Source: CBDDBU01 sp965226045 (GTDB taxonomy: Bacteria; Pseudomonadota; Alphaproteobacteria; VGEJ01). Taken from it: DNA of 64,000 nt. Positions 9,543 through 16,769 of this stretch are shown here, in pieces. A program made the translations under genes and the position numbers. The stretch is from the NCBI GenBank assembly GCA_965226045.1, contig CBDDBU010000023.1:186001-250000 (forward strand), written 5' to 3'. The first letter of the stretch is position 1, and every line of letters starts with the position of its first letter. The notes below the pieces were generated by a model that saw only the letters and a program-made list of their open reading frames with translations, made no database searches and was not told the origin of the DNA.

Positions 9543-10307
9543 ATGCCGACAGCCGAAATAAAACCGACGAATGCCGAGGAACCGATCATCGAGATCACGG
9601 GGCTCAACAAGTGGTTCGGCCGGTTTCACGTGCTCCGCGACATCGATCTGTCGGTGGCGCGGCGCGAACGCATCGTCATCTGCGGGCCGTCGGGGTCCGG
9701 AAAATCGACATTGATCCGCTGCATCAATAGGCTTGAGGAATATCAAGAAGGCGAGGTCAGCGTCGACGGCACCGAGCTGACACACAATCTCAAGAACATC
9801 GACGCCATCCGCCGCGAGGTCGGCATGGTCTTCCAGCAGTTCAATTTGTTTCCGCATCTGACGGTGCTGGAAAACTGCACGCTGGCGCCGATCTGGGTGC
9901 GCAAGATGCCGAAGGCCGAGGCGCAGAAGATCGCAATGCAGTATCTCGAGCGAGTCAAGATTCCCGAGCAGGCGGATAAATATCCGGGCCAGCTCTCGGG
10001 CGGCCAGCAGCAGCGGGTGGCGATCGCGCGCGCTCTATGCATGCAGCCCAACATCATGCTGTTCGACGAGCCGACCTCGGCGCTCGATCCCGAGATGATC
10101 AAGGAAGTCCTCGAAGTCATGGTCGATCTCGCCGAAAGCGGCATGACCATGCTGGTCGTCACCCACGAGATGGGATTCGCCGCCCAGGTCGCCGATCGCG
10201 TGATCTTTATGGATGCCGGCCAGATCGTCGAGCAGAATACGCCAGACGAGTTCTTCAACAACCCGCAGTCCGACCGGACCAAGCTGTTCCTGAACCAGAT
10301 ATTGTAG
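9543..10307 (+). CDS. aapP: General L-amino-acid ABC transporter ATP-binding protein
   Basis: ABC ATPase powering AapQM. Walker A is GPSGSGKST, the Q-loop is MVFQQFNLFPHLTVLEN, the signature is LSGGQQQRVAIARAL, Walker B is IMLFDEPTSALDPE, and the switch histidine is VVTHEMGFA. It has 254 residues, typical of the GlnQ/HisP class. It is the last intact gene of the operon and is followed directly by a scar holding a partial copy of aapJ. Confidence 0.94.
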   Translation: MPTAEIKPTNAEEPIIEITGLNKWFGRFHVLRDIDLSVARRERIVICGPSGSGKSTLIRCINRLEEYQEGEVSVDGTELTHNLKNIDAIRREVGMVFQQFNLFPHLTVLENCTLAPIWVRKMPKAEAQKIAMQYLERVKIPEQADKYPGQLSGGQQQRVAIARALCMQPNIMLFDEPTSALDPEMIKEVLEVMVDLAESGMTMLVVTHEMGFAAQVADRVIFMDAGQIVEQNTPDEFFNNPQSDRTKLFLNQIL

Positions 10308-10416
10308 ATCCGACAGCGGGGGTCGCCGCGCTCGCGTCGGGCCCCTGCGCGGCTGGTGCGCCACGCCTGGGCCGCTGGGTCTCAGCACCGGTCCGCACCC
10401 AGAAAGCCGCGGCGGT

Positions 10417-10804
10417 CGGTGCGTTCATGGTCGCAGGCGTGATGCCGGGCCAGGCAGCGACTCTCGACGACATGAAGGCCGCAGGCACGCTCAAATGCGG
10501 CATCAACACGGGCCTGCCGGGCTTCGCCTTCACCGACGACGAGGGCAACTGGACCGGCCTTCGACGTCGCCTATTGCCGGGCGCTGGCCGACGCCGTACT
10601 GGGCGATGCGGACAAGGTCTCCTACGTTAACCTGACCGGTAAGAACCGGTTCCCGGCGCTGGCTTCGGGCGAGATCGACGTGCTGTCGCGCAACACGACC
10701 TGGGCGCTGTCGCGCGATGCCGACCTCGGCTTCACCTTCATTGGCGTCAGCTACTATGACGGCCAGGGCTTCATCGGCCGCAAGGCGCTTGGCATAATGA
10801 GCGC
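10417..10804 (+). pseudogene. Partial duplicate of aapJ (5' portion)
   Basis: Matches 6141-6527 of aapJ at roughly 97%: about ten substitutions plus one inserted C after GACCGGC near 10560 that breaks the frame. The signal peptide start and the C-terminal two thirds are absent. It is a direct repeat lying 4.3 kb from its source, on the other side of aapQMP. The sequence right after it (10805 on) belongs to an unrelated gene. The 105 bases before it (10312-10416) show no gene. Confidence 0.9.
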
Positions 10805-11340
10805 TTCCATGGCCTGACCCTGCCGGTGCGCCTGCCTCAGATCGACACGGTGGAAGGCGGCGTCTGGTCGGCACGGGCCGACATCGACTCCTGCCCCGAT
10901 CTGGAGCGGGTATTGCCGGCGAGGAAAGAGGCGGTGGAGACCCCGTTTCTGGAACAGATGCGCGAGGCCGCGCGGCTTACCGTCTACCGCGCCATGGCGC
11001 AGGCCGATCCGGCTCCGCGCGTTGCCTGGACCGACTGGCACAAGGCGAAAGAGGCGGGAATCGAAATGCCGGAGCCGCCCGCCGAGCTGCGTCCCTGGCG
11101 TCCCGGTATTGCCGATACCGACTATTGGGACGAGCGGTCCGCCTTCGCAGGCGTAGGCACCGACGTTCTGGTGATGCAGGCCGACCCCGAGCCGCCCAAG
11201 GCCCAAGCGCTCCATCGCGCCCTCGGCCTTGCCGGGTTCCAGGGCGGATCGAAATGCACGCTCAAGCTGTTCGCCCCCGAGCCGCGGTTCGATGGTTATC
11301 CCTGGTACGACGCGCTTGTCCGCGTCCCCGGCATCAAGAC
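10805..11340 (+). pseudogene. Unrecognised protein fragment, both ends lost
   Basis: Open in the frame reading FHGLTLPVRLPQIDTVEG near 10805 and continuing to the IS6 junction. The last residues before the stop at 11356 are contributed by the IS6 end. The N-terminus is cut at the aapJ duplicate and the C-terminus by the IS6 copy. It is soluble, acidic and rich in Trp/Pro (WTDWHKAKEAGIEMPE, ELRPWRPGIADTDYWDE). The codon choice looks native. I do not recognise the family and propose no function. Confidence 0.5.
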
Positions 11341-11760
11341 GGTGCTGTCACGGTAACTGGCTGGTGTCAGCTGCGGGTGGCGAGTAGCTTCCTGTTATGA
11401 ACAAGATCAGCTACCGCCGACATCGGTTTCCTGCAGAGATAATCCAGCGCGCCGTCTGGCTGTGTTTCCGGTTTCCGCTCAGTTACCGCGATGTGGAGGA
11501 TCTGCTCGCTGAACGTGGTGTCGATGTTTCTTACGAGACGATACGGCGCTGGGCTTTAAAGTTTGGGCAGGCCTATGCCCGAAAACTGAGACAATCACGC
11601 CCTCGACCAGACGACCGGTGGCACCTTGATGAGGTGTTTTCCTCCATCAACGGAAAACGGATGTATCTATGGCGGGCGGTGGACAGCGAGGGTGAGGTGC
11701 TGGATATCCTGGTTCAGTCCCGGAGGAACAAGAAAGCAGCACTCAAGCTGATGCGCAAAC
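11341..11760 (+). mobile_element. IS6-family element, 5' 420 bp only
   Basis: Starts with the IS6-type end GGTGCTGTCACGG and encodes the first about 121 residues of the same transposase as the next element (ATG 11397). It is cut after ATGCGCAAAC, where a second, complete copy begins. The two copies differ at only a few positions (for example GGAAAACGG against GGAAACCGG), so the event is recent. Confidence 0.88.
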
Positions 11761-12566
11761 GGTGCTGTCACGGTAACTGGCTGGTGTCAGCTGCGGGTGG
11801 CGAGTAGCTTCCTGTTATGAACAAGATCAGCTACCGCCGACATCGGTTTCCTGCAGAGATAATCCAGCGCGCCGTCTGGCTGTGTTTCCGGTTTCCGCTC
11901 AGTTACCGCGATGTGGAGGATCTGCTCGCTGAACGTGGTGTCGATGTTTCTTACGAGACGATACGGCGCTGGGCTTTAAAGTTTGGGCAGGCCTATGCCC
12001 GAAAACTAAGACAATCACGCCCTCGACCAGACGACCGGTGGCACCTTGATGAGGTGTTTTCCTCCATCAACGGAAACCGGATGTATCTATGGCGGGCGGT
12101 GGACAGCGAGGGTGAGGTGCTGGATATCCTGGTTCAGTCCCGGAGGAACAAGAAAGCAGCACTCAAGCTGATGCGCAAACTGCTCAAGAAGCAGGGGTAT
12201 GCGCCGAATAAGGTGGTGACCGATAAACTGCCATCTTACGGGGCAGCATTGCGTGATCTCAACATGACGGGGAAACACGTTACCGGCGGACGGAGCAACA
12301 ATCGGGCGGAGAATTCGCACCTGCCGGTTCGACAACGAGAACGCAGGATGCAGGGCTTCAAGTCATCAGGATCGGCGCAAAGGTTTCTCTCCACCCACGC
12401 CGCCATCTACAACACCTTCAATGTCCAACGTCATCTGATCACTCGCAAGACAATGCGCCAATTCCGCGGTGACGCGATGAACACGTGGCGGACCGTGACC
12501 GCTGCTGCTTGAGCCGCTCAGTTCAGACGTTCAACTGCGACCTGCCTTCGTTAAGTTGACAGCACC
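11761..12566 (+). mobile_element. IS6-family element, complete
   Basis: 806 bp bounded by GGTGCTGTCA at 11761 and its complement TGACAGCACC at 12557-12566. It lies head-to-tail with the truncated copy and, on its right, has replaced the end of IS256-A copy 2. No flanking duplication remains, as expected if it arose by replicative transposition with adjacent deletion. Confidence 0.88.
11817..12512 (+). CDS. IS6-family transposase
   Basis: 231-residue DDE transposase. HRFPAEIIQRAVWLCFRFPL and SYRDVEDLLAERGVDVSYET form the N-terminal DNA-binding part. The catalytic residues are in WHLDEVFSSINGNRMYLWRA (D), KVVTDKLPSYGAAL (D) and NNRAENSHLPVRQRERRMQG (E). Intact; a 5' duplicate precedes it. Confidence 0.93.
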   Translation: MNKISYRRHRFPAEIIQRAVWLCFRFPLSYRDVEDLLAERGVDVSYETIRRWALKFGQAYARKLRQSRPRPDDRWHLDEVFSSINGNRMYLWRAVDSEGEVLDILVQSRRNKKAALKLMRKLLKKQGYAPNKVVTDKLPSYGAALRDLNMTGKHVTGGRSNNRAENSHLPVRQRERRMQGFKSSGSAQRFLSTHAAIYNTFNVQRHLITRKTMRQFRGDAMNTWRTVTAAA

Positions 12567-12936
12567 GGCGCTCTCGCGCACCCCGTCGATGAGGCCGACG
12601 AGTTCCTTCTTACCCTCCGGCGTCGCGCCGATGATGACCAGCAGGCATTGCGCATCGTCCTCGAGCCGGGCCTGCACATGGATGCCGTTGGCCCAGAAGT
12701 AGACATAGTGCCTGGCCGACAGATCCCGCTTCAGCCAGTGCGCGTGCTCGTCCGCCCAAACCTCGGTGAGCCGCGCCACGGTCGAGGCCGACAGGCCGCC
12801 GGCGTCCGGCCCGAGCAAGGCCGCCAGCGCCTCGGCGAAGTCGCCCGTGGAGATGCCCTTGAGGTAGAGGACGGGGATCAGGACTTCGAGGCTCTTCGAG
12901 CGCCGCGCATAAGGCGGCAGGAGCGCGGAGCTGAAC
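12567..12936 (-). pseudogene. IS256-A transposase copy 2, central fragment
   Basis: Nearly identical to the centre of the copy at 5024-5829 (SALLPPYARRSKSLEVLIP through KKELVGLIDGVRESA). It is cut on the low side by IS6 and on the high side by IS3-b1 at AAC. The second catalytic aspartate region and the whole C-terminus are gone. Confidence 0.9.
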
Positions 12937-13007
12937 CCCTCTCTGCCAACCTCACTGAGACACCGGCCCCCCTTGGAATTACTGTAGGGCGGTGGAGGTG
13001 AATACCA

Positions 13008-13496
13008 ATGACCGCAGAGAGAGAATCGATGACATTGCAAGAGATGGACGCTCCGGCCCTGGGGGTCGAGGAGCGTCGCGACGAGGCCCCCGGGGCCGGA
13101 GCCAGCCACGCGCGGCCAACGCCGGACCCGGAGGTCGTGGCCAAGCCGAAGAGGCGCAAGTTCACCGCGCAGTATCGACTGCGGATTCTGGAGGAGGCAG
13201 AGAGCTGCACGCAGCCCGGCGAGGTGGGCCGGCTGCTTCGCCGCGAGGGGCTGTACAGCTCCCATCTGACGGAATGGCGCAGGGCGCGGCGTGAGGGGTC
13301 GCTTCAAGGCCTGACCCCGAGCAAACGCGGTCGGAAGCCCGCCGAGCGCAACCCCCTCAGCGCGAAGGTGCACGAGCTCGAGGCGAAAGTGGCTCGGCTG
13401 GAGAAGGAGCTGCACACCGCCCATACGATCCTGGACGTCCAGGGAAAAGTTGCCGGGCTGCTGGGATTCAGCCTCGAACACGGGAAGGACTGCTGA
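13008..13496 (+). CDS. IS3-b1 OrfA
   Basis: 162-residue helix-turn-helix subunit: KRRKFTAQYRLRILEEAESC, then LLRREGLYSSHLTEWRRARR, then a leucine-rich coiled coil (KVHELEAKVARLEKELHTAH). It ends in a TGA that overlaps the orfB ATG. The orfB frame is open upstream through GGGAAAAGTT (about 13441-13450), so an OrfAB fusion by -1 slippage is likely. Confidence 0.88.
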   Translation: MTAERESMTLQEMDAPALGVEERRDEAPGAGASHARPTPDPEVVAKPKRRKFTAQYRLRILEEAESCTQPGEVGRLLRREGLYSSHLTEWRRARREGSLQGLTPSKRGRKPAERNPLSAKVHELEAKVARLEKELHTAHTILDVQGKVAGLLGFSLEHGKDC

Positions 13497-14497
13497 TGGC
13501 CGTCCAGCCGCTCGCATCGCAGGTCGGCGTGGCGCCGGCGTGCCGAGCGCTGGGGGTGCCACGGGCTTCCTTCTACCGTCGTCAGAGGCCCGCTCCCGGG
13601 CATCAGCAGCCCCGTCCTACGCCCGCCCGGGCCCTGTGTGCGTCCGAACGCGCGCACGTCCTCGACGTGCTCGCCAGCCCGCGCTTCGTCGACCGGTCAC
13701 CGGCCGAGGTCGTCGCGACGCTGCTCGATGAAGGCCAGTATCTGTGCGCCGAGCGCACGATGTACCGGATCCTGGCCGCGAACCAGCCGGTGCGAGAGCG
13801 GCGCAATCAGCGCAGTCATCCCTGCTACACCAAGCCCGAGCTGGTGGCCACGGGGCCCAACCAGACCTGGTCCTGGGATATCACCCGGCTCCGGGGGCCC
13901 AAACGCTGGACGTCCTTCTACCTCTATGTCTTGCTCGACATCTTCAGCCGCTGCGTCGTGGGCTGGATGGTTGCCGATCGGGAGAACGCCGCGCTCGCCG
14001 CGACGCTGATCGAGGAAACCTGTCTCAAGCAAGGCATCGAGCCCCAGGTGCTCACCCTGCATTCGGACCGCGGCGCGCCGATGACCAGCAAGTGTACCGC
14101 CCAACTCCTCGCCGACCTCGGGGTCACCCGCTCTCTGAGCCGCCCCCAGGTCAGCGATGACAACCCGTTCTCCGAAGCGCAGTTCAAGACCCTGAAGTAT
14201 CACCCCGGCTTCCCTGGGCGCTTCGAAGACATTACCGCCGCCATCGCCTTCTGCCGGTCGTTCTTCCCCTGGTACAACACCGAGCACCGCCATGCCGGGA
14301 TCGCGATGCTCACCCCCGATGATGTCCATCATCACCGGGCACCGGATGTGCTGGCTCAGCGCGGACGTACCCTGCAAGCCGCCTGGGCCCTTCACCCCGA
14401 ACGCTTCGTCCACGGCACCCCGAAACCCGCCCCGCTTCCCGAAGCCGTCTGGATCAACCCACCCGCCACTTCCACAACAGGAGAAACGAGTCAGTAA
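13496..14497 (+). CDS. IS3-b1 OrfB transposase
   Basis: 333-residue integrase-core protein. D at TWSWDITRLRGPK, D at LTLHSDRGAPMTSKC, and the acidic residue at DDNPFSEAQFKTLKYH. The C-terminus FFPWYNTEHRHAGIAMLTPD is typical. Intact and almost identical to the copy at 19661-20662. Confidence 0.92.
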   Translation: MAVQPLASQVGVAPACRALGVPRASFYRRQRPAPGHQQPRPTPARALCASERAHVLDVLASPRFVDRSPAEVVATLLDEGQYLCAERTMYRILAANQPVRERRNQRSHPCYTKPELVATGPNQTWSWDITRLRGPKRWTSFYLYVLLDIFSRCVVGWMVADRENAALAATLIEETCLKQGIEPQVLTLHSDRGAPMTSKCTAQLLADLGVTRSLSRPQVSDDNPFSEAQFKTLKYHPGFPGRFEDITAAIAFCRSFFPWYNTEHRHAGIAMLTPDDVHHHRAPDVLAQRGRTLQAAWALHPERFVHGTPKPAPLPEAVWINPPATSTTGETSQ

Positions 14498-14537
14498 ATA
14501 GAAACCGTCGGTGTCTCAAAGTCGTTGACAGGTTCCG

Positions 14538-14931
14538 AACCGGATGCGGTCGGCGCCCAGGCCCGTGCGGTCGCGAACGCGTGGCGCGCGAACCGCAACC
14601 GGGCCGATGCCGGTCATGATCTCGCGTTCGGGCAGGTGGCCGTGGCGCACCAGCCGGCGGCGGCCTTCTTTGGTACGCGCCTCGGAGTGGCCATCAAGGA
14701 ACGCGGCAACCTCCGCCTCGACCGCCCGCGCCAGCAGGGACCGGGCGCCGCTGCGCAGCACCTCGGTCAACGGATCGGAAAACGTCGACGGCTGGGAAAG
14801 CTTCAAAACGTTATTGTCACTCACGGCGTGTCACTCCTTCGTTGGAGAAGTGGAGGCTCGATCACCCCCACGATACGCCGCCTTAACCCTTCACCCCGTC
14901 ACCAACTTCTGGCCATAGCTCTTCCAAGCAT
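14538..14931 (-). pseudogene. IS256-A copy 2, N-terminal fragment and right end
   Basis: Encodes the first about 95 residues (start at 14824, MSDNNVLKLSQPSTFSD to GLGADRIRF) and continues in frame to the fragment at 12567-12936 once IS3-b1 is removed. The element's end is taken as the last base shared with copy 1 (CATAGCTC, 14931). This end abuts and presumably truncated a RES-domain gene. Confidence 0.88.
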
Positions 14932-15337
14932 CTTCGAACCAGTGGCTGATACCCTTGAATACGACCCTCGACCACCGCTGATCTTCCTGAACTATTTCGC
15001 GGCGGAACTGTCGATGCCGATCGCGGGGGACTGTAGCGTCCATGTGGAATACGTCCCGTCGCAGGTGGTCACGGAGTTCGTCCGGACGGAATTCCGGCAT
15101 GAGGGGCTGCTCCTCGACGGCATCCGGTATCGAAGCGCGCGGCATGAGGGAGGAACCTCGCTGGTGCTGTTCGCTTCGCAGGACAATCTGGCGGGGCCGA
15201 ATCCTGCGGGCGCCCGGTCGCTCTTCACGGACACGGATCGCTGGATCGAACTCGTGGGCCGGGATGAACGGGAGGTGACTTCGGCAGAGGCGAAAACCTG
15301 GGACAGGGAGGCGCCGGAGGCGTTCGAGTGGGTGTGA
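14932..15337 (+). pseudogene. RES-domain protein, C-terminal fragment
   Basis: About 135 residues: SIFEPVADTLEYDPRPPL, then YVPSQVVTEFVRTEFR, then LDGIRYRSARHEGGTSLVLF and ASQDNL. This pattern is characteristic of the second half of RES domains, whose toxin members (Xre-RES type) degrade NAD+. The N-terminal half, including the catalytic arginine region, is missing because the IS256-A end lies at 14931. Its stop (TGA 15335-15337) is 1 nt before the next ATG, so the two genes formed one transcription unit. Family call from motif recall. Confidence 0.65.
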
Positions 15338-15338
15338 C

Positions 15339-16253
15339 ATGACGGGGAAACGCAACGGCGCATTGACGGAGGCGGCCGCCGCGGCGGGGCACTCATCGGA
15401 AGGGATGAGAACGGTCTTCGCGATGTGCCAGGGACTGCAGGAAGCGATGAAGCCCTTTGCGGATCTGCAACGGCAGCTTCGAGGAGCGCGGGTGCCTCGG
15501 TTCGGGTTGGACCGGCCGGAATCGGCGTACAGGAAGGTCATCGAAAGCCAGGCCCGAATTGCCGGGGTCGTGAAGCGGCTCCAGCTTGGATCGGTAGGGA
15601 CGGCCGCCCGGCAGCTGGCGCACCACGCTCGGAGAGCGCAGGTGCTGGACGAGGCGGGATGGCTGCCACACCACAGCATGCCGTTCGGTCGCATGGAGGA
15701 ATGTGCCGACGATGTCGGTGCGGTACAGGAGCTCCTGTGCCGGCATTACCAGGAGCGATGGTCGGACGTGTGCCGGGATATCGAGGCCCGGCTGGCGGAG
15801 TACGACATCGACGACGAGGCGAAGGCGACATTCGTGGAAGCGCTGAATGCGCACGAAGCGGGCTTCCATAGAAGTGTCTGTCGCGTCCTGATGCCGGAAA
15901 TCGAACGGGTGTCGCGGGTGGAGCTGTATAAGGGCAGGCTGAAGGGTATCGCCAGTCTGCCGCTGTTGCGCGAGCTGGCGGGCCGATTGCCGATCACCGC
16001 GGTCGAGCCGGGCGGGTTTCTTGCCCTGAACCTTTTCCGCCGGCTGTCGGAGCATCTTTACGAAGATGTTTGGGATGAGGACAGCAGGCGCAGGTTCGCA
16101 GAAGATCCCGTACCGAACCGGCATGCGGCGGTCCACGGTCTGGTGGTGTATTCGTCTATGCAGAACAGTCTGAACGCGATTTTCATGGCGGATTTCATCT
16201 TCCAGGCGATCGGTATTCTGAAAATTCTGCCATCGAGTAGGTCCGGCGAGTGA
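15339..16253 (+). CDS. HEPN-like protein downstream of the RES gene
   Basis: 304-residue, largely helical protein. Near the C-terminus it has VPNRHAAVHGLVVYSS (R261-x4-H266), the Rx4-6H arrangement of HEPN nucleases, followed by a hydrophobic helix (ALNAIFMADFIFQAIGIL region). HEPN domains commonly act as RNases in toxin-antitoxin and abortive-infection loci. The 1-nt spacing to the RES fragment says they were co-translated. No signal peptide is visible. Whether this is the partner or antidote of the RES protein or an independent effector cannot be told. The start ATG follows GGTGTGAC with no strong ribosome site, as expected for a coupled gene. Confidence 0.6.
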   Translation: MTGKRNGALTEAAAAAGHSSEGMRTVFAMCQGLQEAMKPFADLQRQLRGARVPRFGLDRPESAYRKVIESQARIAGVVKRLQLGSVGTAARQLAHHARRAQVLDEAGWLPHHSMPFGRMEECADDVGAVQELLCRHYQERWSDVCRDIEARLAEYDIDDEAKATFVEALNAHEAGFHRSVCRVLMPEIERVSRVELYKGRLKGIASLPLLRELAGRLPITAVEPGGFLALNLFRRLSEHLYEDVWDEDSRRRFAEDPVPNRHAAVHGLVVYSSMQNSLNAIFMADFIFQAIGILKILPSSRSGE

Positions 16254-16711
16254 TTCCGGGACACGGGCAGGGTGATGAGAACGGGTGGGTCCGGAAGGAA
16301 GGGTAGAGGACCGAGAAGTGCCCGCGCCGGGGCGCAGGAGGAGCGGAGACAGGGACCTCGGATTGTGACGGGCGGAGCGCCCTCCCGGTTGGTGCTGGCG
16401 GCACGCACTCTCGTGCTTCGCACGATTTGAGGTTCCGTCCTGTCCGTTCTTGCCGCGCGCTCCGGATGGAATTCGCGAAGAGGTGTGAGAGTTGCGCGAC
16501 GAGCGCGGACAGGTTGTCGCTGCAATCGTCGCGATCGGGTATGCGGCGGGGCGGTGAGGCCCGGATCGTCGGCGATCCAGGTCGGGTGGTCTGCGCGGTT
16601 CGGCTTTGCGGTGCAGATCGAGGCGTATATGACGGCGGCGTTCCTGTGATCCCCTCTCGTGAATCGATATCCTACCGTTGCGACAGGTAAAAACGCATAA
16701 GTAGTAATATC
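16254..16711. other. Non-coding stretch between HEPN gene and hipA-like gene
   Basis: I see no credible gene here. A small hairpin TCGTGC-TTC-GCACGA (16411-16425) followed by TTTGAGG could be a weak terminator. The last 30 bases are AT-rich and lead into the promoter-like sequence below. Confidence 0.4.
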
Positions 16712-16769
16712 TTGACATGTAGTGGCGCATTTCCTACGTTCTGTGATCGAACACGCGAGAAGATAGGAA
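16712..16769 (+). promoter_or_regulatory. Putative promoter/operator of the hipA-like gene
   Basis: TTGACA (16712-16717) is followed after 17 nt by a poor -10 (TACGTT, 16735-16740). An inverted repeat TTCCTA (16731-16736) / TAGGAA (16764-16769) brackets the start region and ends exactly at the ATG, with the ribosome site AGGAA inside one arm. This layout would suit autoregulation by the N-terminal AbiEi-like domain. Inference only. Confidence 0.35.

Larger units (their letters stand above)
12937..14537 (+). mobile_element. IS3-family element IS3-b1
   Basis: 1601 bp. The left end is CCCTCTCTGCCAACCTCACT and the complement of the right end is CGGAACCTGTCAACGACTTT. The two align over about 29 bp as imperfect inverted repeats sharing a GAGACACCG tail. 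A 3-bp repeat AAC flanks it (12934-12936, 14538-14540), inside IS256-A copy 2. A second nearly identical copy is at 19102-20702 and a diverged one at 33067. Confidence 0.92.

Noticed and set aside
15393..16730. 445-codon minus-strand frame opposite the HEPN-like gene
   Set aside because: Arg/Pro/His-rich shadow; the plus-strand gene has coupling to the RES fragment and a plausible motif.
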